Positions 29,217 to 38,215 of a stretch of 52,263 bases of DNA are shown here, in pieces. The DNA comes from an uncultured Acidimicrobiaceae bacterium. GTDB lineage: Bacteria > Actinomycetota > Acidimicrobiia > Acidimicrobiales > RAAP-2. The stretch's first letter is position 1. Each line of letters begins with the position of its first letter. The position numbers were made by a program, and so were the translations under genes. Under the pieces are notes generated by a model, which saw nothing but the letters and a program-made list of their open reading frames with translations, did no database searches and was not told the DNA's origin. Where the stretch lies: the NCBI GenBank assembly GCA_903906055.1, contig CAIVIS010000395.1, forward strand, positions 1 to 52,263. Direction: 5' to 3'.

Positions 29217-30155
29217 CTAGGGCCACAGCACACCGCGGACCGCTGCCGGCCATCGAGATGGGTCGGTCCCGTGGCGGTCGAGGAGGGCGAGCGCGATCCG
29301 ATCCACCCCGAATCCGAAACAGGCGGAGTGAGCCAGTTCACCATCCGACGTCAGGATGGCGAAGGGCCGCGAGAAGTGGTCGAGGTGGCAGTTCGAGGAC
29401 GAGATCGCCGTCTCCCGTCGGGCGGAAAACACCGGCACCACGAGCTCGAACTTGAGCTCCTCGGACCGCTGGTTGGCTGCCAGCATCCGACCAGGACGGC
29501 CGAAGAACGGATCGTTGGCCACCACCGACTCCACTTCGAGGTCGAGCCGCCCGAGCACATCGAGGCCCCGAGTGATCCAGTCGTCGCGGTGGGCTCGAGC
29601 ACCCTCGGGCGTCCCGAGGTAGACGAACTCGTGCATCCGGAACGACTGCATGCGGAAGGGATCCTGGCTGGGCTCGTGGCGGAAGCAGTAGCCGAAGATC
29701 TCGAACCGCCGGCCGCCATCGGGCAGCGTCCCCGATTGCGTGGGATACAGCGCATGGCAGGCCGCCGGGCAGAGGACGATATCGGTGGCATCGAGGAGCG
29801 GGCCCCTGTCCTCGTGCGCCTCGGTACGCCGGAGGAGCTCCGCATGGAGCTTTTCGTCGCCACGGAACGAATGCACCGACCCCATCTGGTCCGGAAACGA
29901 CTCGAGGTAGCCGTTCTTCTCGAATGTTGCCCAAGGCATGACGGGTGGGAATCGGAGGTTGACCGCCCCGAGGTCTGCACCGGCGGAGACGGCCAGTGCG
30001 TCGACCGCCTCCACGACCGATTCGTAGGTGGCGGAGCGGCCGTAGATGCCATCCACTCCGGTCTCGAGGAGGATTCCTTGGTCGAGCAGGGCCCGTCGGA
30101 ACTCGGCCCACGGCTCGCCGTCGGTGGTGGTGGGCTCCGAGGTGGATGGCGACAT
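29217..30155 (-). CDS. Class II aaRS-like amino acid:[carrier protein] ligase
   Basis: Motif 2-like 'YCFRHEPSQDPFRMQSFRMHEFVYLG'; motif 3 'ACFGFGVDRIALALL'; candidate Zn ligands in 'CPAACHA', 'HEFVY' and 'SSNCHLDHFS'; no tRNA-binding domain; adjacent carrier protein. Confidence 0.85.
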   Translation of the reverse strand: MSPSTSEPTTTDGEPWAEFRRALLDQGILLETGVDGIYGRSATYESVVEAVDALAVSAGADLGAVNLRFPPVMPWATFEKNGYLESFPDQMGSVHSFRGDEKLHAELLRRTEAHEDRGPLLDATDIVLCPAACHALYPTQSGTLPDGGRRFEIFGYCFRHEPSQDPFRMQSFRMHEFVYLGTPEGARAHRDDWITRGLDVLGRLDLEVESVVANDPFFGRPGRMLAANQRSEELKFELVVPVFSARRETAISSSNCHLDHFSRPFAILTSDGELAHSACFGFGVDRIALALLDRHGTDPSRWPAAVRGVLWP

Positions 30156-30160
30156 CGCGC

Positions 30161-31339
30161 TCACTCGCCTCGGTGGACGAGGAGCAGCTGTCCGTTGTTG
30201 GTCATGATCCGGTCGTTGTTGACCATGAGCGAGGCCCCCATGGCATCGCGCAGATGCCGTCCCATGCTGTACGGGCTGTCGAGTCGGTAGGAGGCCAGCC
30301 CGCAGATCAGCATGCACTCGCGCACGATGTCGACCACCAGGTTCGATGCCGTTACCTTCAACGAGTTCATGGCGACTGCGAAGCCGATCGAAGTCAGCCG
30401 GTCGATATCACCGTCAGCCTCTTCGAACCGGGCGATCGAGGACCGGACACTGTCGACGAACTGCTGGTGCACAGCGGTGACATCAGCCAGGCGAAGTGCG
30501 GCCGTAGGCGTCATCCCCGGTCGGCGGCGGGCTTCGGCCTGGACGAACTTGCGGGCCAGGTCGACCGCGTCGGTGGCGATACCGAGCCACACCGAGCTCC
30601 ACAGCAGGTGAGCCACTGGGAGCATGGTCCGCGTGGAGATGTCGGAGTAAGGATCGTCGAGCACGGCCGACGCATCGCCGGTGGCCCGAAGCACGAACCC
30701 GGTGCTGCAGGTCCCCCGGAATCCGAGGGCGTTCCACTCACCGATCTGGTCGAGCTCGAGTTCGGGCGGGCGACACAGCACTAGGACCTGGTCGCTGGCC
30801 GGGCTGTCAGCCGTGCGCCGAGCGGTCACCATGACGGCATCGGCCTCGAGCCCATAGGAGATCACCGGCGCCTCCTTCTCCAGGCTGAACCTTCCGTCCG
30901 ACAGGTCGAGGGCACAGACGCTCGATCGAACATCGCCACCCGTGCCCACCTCAGTGGTGGCCGAGGCCAGCAAGTACTGGTGTTCGACCAGCTCGCGCAG
31001 ATAGCCCCGCAGCACTTCGTTGTGGCCGTGGCGCACCAGACAGGCCACCTGGCTGTGGTGCATGGCCACCACCATGGCGCTCGATGCGCACCTGCGCCCC
31101 AGAGCGATCAAGCCCTGGGATACCTCTGCGATGGTGGCACCAGGGCCACCGAACTCGGTCGGCACCAGCGCAGCCAGCAGCCCCTCGGCGCGCAGTGCGT
31201 CGATCGTTTCCATCGGGAAGCGCGCCTGTTCGTCTACGTCTGCAGCCGCAGGCCCGGCCACCTTGTCGGCGATCGATGCCATCCGCAAGCCGACATCGGT
31301 CGAACGATCCACATCTGATGTGTCGTCGGGTGCGGTCAT
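30161..31339 (-). CDS. Acyl-CoA dehydrogenase-like flavoprotein
   Basis: 'GLLAALVPTEFGGPGATIAEVSQGLIALGRRCASSAMVVAMHH', 'LASATTEVGTGGDVRSS', C-terminal 'RHLRDAMGASLMVNNDRIM'. Confidence 0.85.
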   Translation of the reverse strand: MTAPDDTSDVDRSTDVGLRMASIADKVAGPAAADVDEQARFPMETIDALRAEGLLAALVPTEFGGPGATIAEVSQGLIALGRRCASSAMVVAMHHSQVACLVRHGHNEVLRGYLRELVEHQYLLASATTEVGTGGDVRSSVCALDLSDGRFSLEKEAPVISYGLEADAVMVTARRTADSPASDQVLVLCRPPELELDQIGEWNALGFRGTCSTGFVLRATGDASAVLDDPYSDISTRTMLPVAHLLWSSVWLGIATDAVDLARKFVQAEARRRPGMTPTAALRLADVTAVHQQFVDSVRSSIARFEEADGDIDRLTSIGFAVAMNSLKVTASNLVVDIVRECMLICGLASYRLDSPYSMGRHLRDAMGASLMVNNDRIMTNNGQLLLVHRGE

Positions 31340-31346
31340 CGCCTGC

Positions 31347-31592
31347 TCACGTGCCTGCGAGTTCGGCGACGCCGGCACTGATGGATGCGACCGACTCGAA
31401 GGTCGACTTCTTCAGCATCTTCTCGGGGAATTCGAAGTCGAACGCATCCTCGAGCGCCAGCATCACGTTGATGCTGGCATGCGAGGTCATACCCGCCGCG
31501 AACAGATCATCGCCGTCAGCCAGTGATTCGATGGGTACGGCCAGGCGCCCATGGTCGGCCACCACCTGGCGGATCGTCTCATTCACAGTCAT
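31347..31592 (-). CDS. Stand-alone acyl/aminoacyl carrier protein
   Basis: 81 aa; 'DLFAAGMTSHASINVMLALEDAFDFEFPEKML', with Ser of GMTS as likely 4'-phosphopantetheine site; ATGA overlap with upstream gene. Confidence 0.88.
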   Translation of the reverse strand: MTVNETIRQVVADHGRLAVPIESLADGDDLFAAGMTSHASINVMLALEDAFDFEFPEKMLKKSTFESVASISAGVAELAGT

Positions 31593-32044
31593 CCGTCTCC
31601 TTCTTCTGTCGAGGTCCGCTCGATCACCCGGCACCGCGCCACGACCACTGCTGCTGCTGCTCCTGCCTCATGCGTGAGGCTCACCGAAAAGTCATCGATA
31701 CCGGCGTCGCCAGCCAGTACCGCCGCCCGACCGGACAGCCGGATCTCACACCAGCCTCCAGCCAGACGATGCACTTCGATGCTACGCCAGTCTGGTTGCC
31801 CATCGGTGGGTCTCAGCACCTTGATCACTGCTTCTTTCGCGGCGAATCGAGCGGCCAGCGACTCCATCGAATAGGGCACTGAGCCATCGCCAGTGCGAGC
31901 CGGTCGGCGACAGCAGTCGATCTCATGGGGAGTGAACAACCGGCGCACGTAGCGGTCGCCGAAGTGGAGCACGGAGGCGGCCACGTCAGCGACGGCCACC
32001 AGGTCGACCCCGACGCGAAGACGTTCCGCCGACCGGGCAGTCAC
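31589..32044 (-). CDS. AcpS-type 4'-phosphopantetheinyl transferase
   Basis: 'VGVDLVAVADV', 'RLFTPHEIDCC', 'SLAARFAAKEAVIKVL', 'FSVSLTHEAGAAAAVVVA'; GTGA overlap with upstream GT. Confidence 0.87.
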   Translation of the reverse strand: MTARSAERLRVGVDLVAVADVAASVLHFGDRYVRRLFTPHEIDCCRRPARTGDGSVPYSMESLAARFAAKEAVIKVLRPTDGQPDWRSIEVHRLAGGWCEIRLSGRAAVLAGDAGIDDFSVSLTHEAGAAAAVVVARCRVIERTSTEEGDG

Positions 32045-33246
32045 TGGACGCCAACCCGATGCCGAGACCCGATGCCTCGGGAGCACACCGTCGAGTACAC
32101 CGCCCGATACCGGTCAGTGATGAGCGGCCAGGCGAACTGCTCCACCCGGAGTTGCCCAGCCGCGGCCAGGGACTGGCACAGTTCGCCATCGGCCAAGACC
32201 CGCTCGAGCACCCGGGCGACGGCCATGGTGTCGAACGGATCGACCAGAAGTCCATCGCGCCCCTCGCTGATGAACTCCGGCGCCCCTCCCCTGCTGGTAG
32301 CCACTACCGCCGTGCCGGCCCGCCAGGCCTCGAGGGCGACGATGCCGAACGGCTCCAGCCGACTCGGCATGACGAAGACGGTCGCCTCGGCCATTACCGA
32401 TGCGACCTGTTCGCGGCTGAGGCGCCCGACCAGATGCACCCGATCGGCGATCCCCGAGGCCTCCGCCTGTGCTTCGAGGCCCTCGAGGGCTGGACCCGAG
32501 CCCCCGATCACCAGGTCGGCCGTCCGCATCGTCGGGTCCATGGCGGCGTATCCAGCGAGCAAGAGGTCGAAGCCCTTCTTCTCCACTACCCGCCCGAGGG
32601 CCAGCACATAGGGAGTCCCGCCAAGGAGCGGCGCCCGCTCGACAGATGCATCTGCCCCTGATTCGCTGGGGCCAACGAGTGATACCCCGTTCGGGATCAC
32701 CATGCCCCGGCCTGCACGTAGACCGAAACGGGCGATGGCATCGTCCATGGTGAATTGAGAGCAAGCGGTGACGGCCGATGCAGAGCGGAGCCCGGTGCGC
32801 AGGGCTGCCCGCATGACCCGCGAGATGTCGAAGAGGTCGGTATCGTCCATCACCGTCTCACCCTGCAAGGTGACCACCAGTGGGATGCCCGTCAGCCGAG
32901 CCAGCGCCGTGGCATACGCCCCGTTGGGCCCGAAGCACTGGACGTGGAGGACCTCCGGTTCGAATGCCATTGCCGCCCGACGCAGAGAGCGCATCGTGCG
33001 GACCCCCGTGGTAGCGGTGCGGATGAGGGAGTGGAGATTGGTGGCCGGCAGAGGCATCGGAAACCGCCGGACGACCAGCCCGTCGCGGGTCTCCACCGTC
33101 TCGGGGGCACCGTCATCGTCGAGTCCGGTCCACACTTCGACCTCATCACCTTGGGCGACCAGCGCCAAGGCCAGATGCCGGGTCAGCTCCTCTACCCCAC
33201 CGACCGATGGCGGGTAGGCGCTCGGCATCAACGCGACCCTGGTCAT
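32041..33246 (-). CDS. Glycosyltransferase family 4
   Basis: 'MPSAYPPSVGGVEELTRHLALAL', 'VFVMPSRLEPFGIVALEAWRAGTAVVATSRGGAPEFI'. Confidence 0.9.
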   Translation of the reverse strand: MTRVALMPSAYPPSVGGVEELTRHLALALVAQGDEVEVWTGLDDDGAPETVETRDGLVVRRFPMPLPATNLHSLIRTATTGVRTMRSLRRAAMAFEPEVLHVQCFGPNGAYATALARLTGIPLVVTLQGETVMDDTDLFDISRVMRAALRTGLRSASAVTACSQFTMDDAIARFGLRAGRGMVIPNGVSLVGPSESGADASVERAPLLGGTPYVLALGRVVEKKGFDLLLAGYAAMDPTMRTADLVIGGSGPALEGLEAQAEASGIADRVHLVGRLSREQVASVMAEATVFVMPSRLEPFGIVALEAWRAGTAVVATSRGGAPEFISEGRDGLLVDPFDTMAVARVLERVLADGELCQSLAAAGQLRVEQFAWPLITDRYRAVYSTVCSRGIGSRHRVGVQ

Positions 33247-33357
33247 CAGCTGTGGCCGCCCGATGGGCACAGCGATGCCGCCGGCCAGCCGGTGGCTGAG
33301 GTGTCAGTGGGCATCAGGGCCCCGCCGATGGCAGTGGAGGAGGTCAACAGATCGATC

Positions 33358-34470
33358 TTAGATAGTGCGAGGGTCCAACCACGGTTCCATGGCATCGAGT
33401 AGCGCCCCGCTGGGCGCCGGGGCCAGGCTGCTCCATCCGCCGACACCGGGTGACCACCGGTTCGAAAAGGCAGCCGAGTACCAGCCGGACAGATAGCCCT
33501 GTTCGGCGCAGTCGCACAGGGGAGCCCAACTAGCAGGGTGGACGCCGAGCATGTTGGCGATCTGGTCATGGCCACCCTGTGGCTGCACGTATGCGGCGTC
33601 CACTTCATGGCCGATCTCGAATGCGGTGATCGCCGCCAGCCGCTCCACTGTCTCCCCTGGGTAGACGTAGATCGAGGAGGTCCCACCGGCCTGTCCCCAG
33701 GTGGACACGGTGTTGCCATAGAACCCGGGGGACGGCGCCTCGGCGATCGACCGGAACACGATCGAGTAGCCGGGGATCTTCTGCCACGGGTAGGAGATCA
33801 TCGCCAGTGCGGCTGCGCCCATGGCCTCGGGGGTGTCGAGGCTGGCCGGTGCGGCCGACGAGGTAGCCGCAACTGGGGCGGTTGGGGCAGCTGCGACCGG
33901 GGCCGGGACGGACGTCGATACAGAACTCGCGCCTGAGGCGCCGCCAGGTGGAACGGCCGCTGACGGAACGGCCGCTGACGGCTCCACCCGTGGGGCGACG
34001 GACGCTGTCGTCGGGCCATGTGGGCGGGAACGGACGAGGTCGGAGGCCACACCCGTTGCCGTACCGGTTGCCGCTACTGGGGTCGGCCTGATCGGGATCG
34101 TCAGCACCAAGACGGCCCCGACCAACATGGTCGCCAGCGCCAAGGCGACCAGGATGTCGAGGCGGAGCAGGATGCGTCGGTGGGCATGGGTCGTACGGCC
34201 CACCAGTGCCCGCAGGCCGGTCCGGCGACGATCCACTCCCACATATCCGTCGGACAGCACCAGGCGGGGATCGTCCAGTACCGCCAGCGCATCAGCGCCA
34301 GCTCCAGGAGTCGGCCACTCCAGTTGGCGATCCAGAGTTCGGTAGCCCTCCACCGGAGACGAGTCGGGCTCGATTGCCGGGAACCGGATCGGATCGACAA
34401 GAGCCACGCTGCCCGTCGACGCGTCGCTCGCAGAGTTCAGACCAATCTCGTCAACACGACCCGTCGGCAT
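33358..34470 (-). CDS. Single-pass membrane protein with extracytoplasmic metalloprotease-like domain (degenerate HExxH)
   Basis: TM 'ILVALALATMLVGAVLVLTIPI', Ser/Ala/Pro linker, C-terminal 'YPWQKIPGYSIVFR...IYVYPGETVERLAAITAFEIGHEVDAAYV'. Confidence 0.65.
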   Translation of the reverse strand: MPTGRVDEIGLNSASDASTGSVALVDPIRFPAIEPDSSPVEGYRTLDRQLEWPTPGAGADALAVLDDPRLVLSDGYVGVDRRRTGLRALVGRTTHAHRRILLRLDILVALALATMLVGAVLVLTIPIRPTPVAATGTATGVASDLVRSRPHGPTTASVAPRVEPSAAVPSAAVPPGGASGASSVSTSVPAPVAAAPTAPVAATSSAAPASLDTPEAMGAAALAMISYPWQKIPGYSIVFRSIAEAPSPGFYGNTVSTWGQAGGTSSIYVYPGETVERLAAITAFEIGHEVDAAYVQPQGGHDQIANMLGVHPASWAPLCDCAEQGYLSGWYSAAFSNRWSPGVGGWSSLAPAPSGALLDAMEPWLDPRTI

Positions 34471-34652
34471 ACTCAGAAATCGGCACGTCGGTGGGTCAAC
34501 TGAAGACCCCGACGGGTGCAGAACCACCGACAATCCGTGAGACGCGTCGGTCGGCTGCCCGGTCAGCTAGTGCGTCATTGGCCAACGGTTACCTGGAACA
34601 CCCATCAGGCGCAAGGCACATTGACCGGACCGGTCACACCGCTCGGCTCAGA

Positions 34653-35534
34653 TCAGGGGGTAGGCGGAGCCGTAGCCGCGGTCCCAGCGGAACCCGGCGA
34701 GGCAGACCCAAGTAGACGCGCTCCCTGACGTTCCGCCCGGGCCTGCGCTCGGGCCGCGGCCTGGTCGGCCCGGTGCTGTGCTGCAGCGGCTTGTGCATCG
34801 AGTCGAGCCTGAGTTGCCGCTGCCTGTGCCGTGGACCTGTCCAGGCCGACCTGCGCCTGCTGGCGGGCAGCGACCACTGGGGACACGCCCACGGCGGCTT
34901 GGGACCTAGACCCGGGCCGCGCTGCGGCCCCTGCTGCTGCCCCTGCCGCTGCCGCTGCCCCTGCTGCTGCCGCCGCGCCGGATGCCCCCGAGGGGGAGCC
35001 TTGCGCTCGCCCCAGCCCTCGCTGATATGCAGCCTCAGCACGGGCCATCTGTGCCGCGTTCGCCGTGATCGCTCGTTGCGCCTGGCGATCGGCTCGGGCC
35101 TGCGCCTTCGCTGTCGGTGCGGCCTGTGCCGACTGACTAGGCGCAGCGCCGACTGAAGCGGGCGGGACCGACCGAGCAGAGATGGCAGTAAGTGGCAGCA
35201 CCACCATGGCGGTAAGCAGCGCCACCGAGCGGATTCGACGCAACCATGCCGGCGGGCCAGATGGGACGGGCGGGCTCGCCCGGTCGAAGCGGCGACGATC
35301 CGGCCCCACATAGCCGTGCGAGATGACGAGCGAAGGGTCGTGCAGGTCGGCGACCAGGCTCGACGGGAAGACGATCTCCACATCCTCGGGCGCGACGATC
35401 ACCGCGCGGCTGAGGACGGCGACCCCAGAACTGGCCTGCTGCCTCGATGAACCGGGGACGCCTCGGGTTGCCCCGGTTCCACCGGCGAGGAGCTCTTCGA
35501 CTCCGAGGCTCGACTCTTGCGACTTCCCAACCAT
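34653..35534 (-). CDS. Hypothetical single-pass membrane protein with Ala/Gln/Arg-rich extracytoplasmic region
   Basis: N-terminal 'LHDPSLVISHGYVGPDRRRFD', TM 'SVALLTAMVVLPLTAISA', low-complexity tail. Confidence 0.55.
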   Translation of the reverse strand: MVGKSQESSLGVEELLAGGTGATRGVPGSSRQQASSGVAVLSRAVIVAPEDVEIVFPSSLVADLHDPSLVISHGYVGPDRRRFDRASPPVPSGPPAWLRRIRSVALLTAMVVLPLTAISARSVPPASVGAAPSQSAQAAPTAKAQARADRQAQRAITANAAQMARAEAAYQRGLGRAQGSPSGASGAAAAAGAAAAAGAAAGAAARPGSRSQAAVGVSPVVAARQQAQVGLDRSTAQAAATQARLDAQAAAAQHRADQAAARAQARAERQGARLLGSASPGSAGTAATAPPTP

Positions 35535-35664
35535 GACTACTGCATCGTCAGGTCGGCACTGTTTCTGTAGCCGACAAGCACACTCTGACAACCCGACCCA
35601 GCCCCAGCACGCGCCCTTCGTTGCCACACGTGCTCGTCAGGCAGGCCAGTTCAGGCCGGACGGG

Positions 35665-36714
35665 TCAGACGGTGAGACCCACCGACCGATAGACGTCGGC
35701 CGTCGCCCGAGCAGAACGCTCCCATGTGAGCGACGCGGCTGCCTCGAGCCCTCGTCGGGCCAACTCGGTCCGTCGGTCGTCATCGCCCAGCAGCGCGTCG
35801 AGCACCACCACCAGACCATCGACATCGCCAGGCACGAACGTGGCCGCTCCAGCGCCCACCAACTCGGCGATGGCCGGAACCGATGTCGACACCACGGCCG
35901 CCCCACACGCCATCGCCTCCACCGGCGGGAGTCCGAACCCCTCGTAGCGCGAGGCGTAGCCCACCAACGTGGCGGCCCCGTACAGAGCCGGCAGGTCTCC
36001 GGTCGGCACGTGACCGATCTCGGTGACCGATTCGGGCGCCTGATGCGCCCAGAGTCCGTGACCGGTCACGATCAGGGGAACCCCGACCCGCCCGCATGCA
36101 TCAGCCAGAGTGCCGAGGTCCTTACGCGGCTCGATATTCCCGACGTGCAGCACAAACCGCTCGGGTAGGTCGTAGTGGCGGCTGACGCGATCCACCTCTG
36201 ACGCACTGGCCGGGATCATCTCGGGACTCGGGGCCTCGTGCACCACCACCGCTTCTCGGCCGGTGATGGCCCGGATCCGCTCCGCGGTGAACTCTGACAC
36301 AGCCACGATGGCGTCAGCCCGCCGCAGGGCTGCACGGACCAGCATCCGCTCACCCCTGACCCGGAACCGGGGGAACGCCCAGGGCACATCGAAGATGGCC
36401 ATGTCGTGGACGGTGGCAATCCGAAGTCCAGATCTCCGCAGCGGCAGGTCGACGTCGAGTCCGTGGGTGAGGTCGGCGGGTCCGAAACCCCGCGCTCCGG
36501 CCAGTGCTCTGCGTGCACCGTGCGACTCGGCCAAGACCATTGGCGTCACGCCGTCAGGCACCAGGGTGCGGCCGACAGGTCGCACCGCAGCGACCAGTTC
36601 GGCTTCGACCACAGGGACCAGCGCACGAAGGAGCTCGCGGATGTACGTGCTCACGCCACCGCCACGAGGATCCAGTGGAAGGGCGTTGTAGGCGATGCGT
36701 GGTCGTGCGCTCAC
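35665..36714 (-). CDS. Glycosyltransferase family 4
   Basis: 'IAYNALPLDPRGGGVSTYIRELLRAL', 'VLHVGNIEPRKDLGTL', 'RYEGFGLPPVEAMACGAAVVSTSVPAIAELV'. Confidence 0.9.
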   Translation of the reverse strand: MSARPRIAYNALPLDPRGGGVSTYIRELLRALVPVVEAELVAAVRPVGRTLVPDGVTPMVLAESHGARRALAGARGFGPADLTHGLDVDLPLRRSGLRIATVHDMAIFDVPWAFPRFRVRGERMLVRAALRRADAIVAVSEFTAERIRAITGREAVVVHEAPSPEMIPASASEVDRVSRHYDLPERFVLHVGNIEPRKDLGTLADACGRVGVPLIVTGHGLWAHQAPESVTEIGHVPTGDLPALYGAATLVGYASRYEGFGLPPVEAMACGAAVVSTSVPAIAELVGAGAATFVPGDVDGLVVVLDALLGDDDRRTELARRGLEAAASLTWERSARATADVYRSVGLTV

Positions 36715-36736
36715 CTGGGTGCTGACCCGGAGCGGA

Positions 36737-38215
36737 TCACGAGTTCGTCCCTGGCGGCACGGGTCCAGGCGGCAAGGGTTGTGCACGCTCGGGCCCAGGC
36801 GACACGCCGGCCTGGCGCCGCTCCTGCCCGGGCTCGGTCGCAGTGCCAGGTCGCCGCGGAGGCGAGGTCGGTGCCCGCCCCCCGCCGCTCGAACCCGTCT
36901 TTGAAGCTGCAGCCGTCAGGGCCGCGATCTGCTCCCCATCGGGGTCGGCGTCGGCCATCCCGAGCGATATCCCGGCGATGATGAACGGGGTGATCGACAA
37001 CGCCCCGATCCAGAACGTGTCGAACAGCCCATCGACGTAGTGGGCCATCAGCACCACCAGTCCGAGCGTGCCGTAGATGCGAGGCAGCCCAGACATGGCT
37101 CGCATGGTCACGATGACGAGACCCACGAAGGCCAGCGATCCCACGATCCCGGTGGACGCCAGGTTGTCGACCAGAGAGTTCGGGGGAGGGGTCACCCACA
37201 GGTACTGCGGCAGATTGTAGAAGCGCATTCCCAGCCCGAGCCAGGGACTCTGGTGCCACACGTGGACAGCGGCGTCGATCTGCCCGATCCGGATGGCGAC
37301 CGAGTTGAACTGCGGGTTGTTCTGGAAGGCCAGCACGAAACTGTAATAAACCAGCCCGATGGCAGGGATGGCTATGAAGATGATCAACCTCCACCGGGCC
37401 CGCACCTCGGAGTTGAGCAGCAGAGCCATGCCCAGGGCGAGGACCACCATGATGGCCGACTGCCGCGACTGACACGCCAAGAGGCCCAGTAGGCAGAGGC
37501 CCTCGATCACCCGGGCCTCGACCTTGGGGATCCGGACCCACGACGGATTGATCTGCGCGATCACGATGGCCACCCACATAACGGCTCCGACGGCGTTCTT
37601 CTGGTAGTCACCCCACTGGGCCGGCTGGAAATGCATGGCCACCGCGTGCTCGAGGGCGGCCAGGGCCAAGATGGCGGCTCCCCACAGGTAGAGGCGGAAC
37701 GCCTGACGAGCCCGACCGTGATACGCGATCACCCAACCAACGAGGGTGCTCCCGGCCAGATAGGAGAAGCGGTGGAACCACTCCAAGATATCGCCGCGGA
37801 ACGGGTGGACCACGACGACGAGGAGGAGCACCGCCTCGAACCACACGATTCCCCTCAGGAATCGCTTCAGGTGGACCGCCGTACTCCACTTGATATGGAA
37901 CAGGCAGACGAACGCGGCCACGAGCACCAGGAGATCGGCCAGACTGAGATTGGTGCCGCCTCCTCCGACCCGTTGGATCAAGATGGACCCGGGCAGCACC
38001 ACTACGGCGATGAGGATGGGATCGGCCACGAAGATCCCGAAAGCGAAGATCAAGATGGCAAGAGCCAGACCGGCGACGAGGTTGATACCCACCGCCACCC
38101 CAGCCACCGCAGCCACGGCAGCAATCGAGATCCAGACCAATGCCCGCCCGGCAAGCGGTTTCCCACTGTTCAGGACGCGTCCACGCACCCGACCGGTGGT
38201 GGAGTTCGGACTCAT
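36737..38215 (-). CDS. O-antigen ligase/polymerase (Wzy/WaaL-like) membrane protein
   Basis: Polytopic; periplasmic 'QFNSVAIRIGQIDAAVHVWHQSPWLGLGMRFYNLPQYLWVTPPPNSLVDNLASTGIVG' typical of O-antigen ligases. Confidence 0.82.
   Translation of the reverse strand: MSPNSTTGRVRGRVLNSGKPLAGRALVWISIAAVAAVAGVAVGINLVAGLALAILIFAFGIFVADPILIAVVVLPGSILIQRVGGGGTNLSLADLLVLVAAFVCLFHIKWSTAVHLKRFLRGIVWFEAVLLLVVVVHPFRGDILEWFHRFSYLAGSTLVGWVIAYHGRARQAFRLYLWGAAILALAALEHAVAMHFQPAQWGDYQKNAVGAVMWVAIVIAQINPSWVRIPKVEARVIEGLCLLGLLACQSRQSAIMVVLALGMALLLNSEVRARWRLIIFIAIPAIGLVYYSFVLAFQNNPQFNSVAIRIGQIDAAVHVWHQSPWLGLGMRFYNLPQYLWVTPPPNSLVDNLASTGIVGSLAFVGLVIVTMRAMSGLPRIYGTLGLVVLMAHYVDGLFDTFWIGALSITPFIIAGISLGMADADPDGEQIAALTAAASKTGSSGGGRAPTSPPRRPGTATEPGQERRQAGVSPGPERAQPLPPGPVPPGTNS

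Noticed and set aside
28581-30290. 569-aa plus-strand ORF
   Set aside because: Antisense to DUF1839 and the amino acid:CP ligase, which show real family motifs; no recognisable domain. High-GC antisense artefact.
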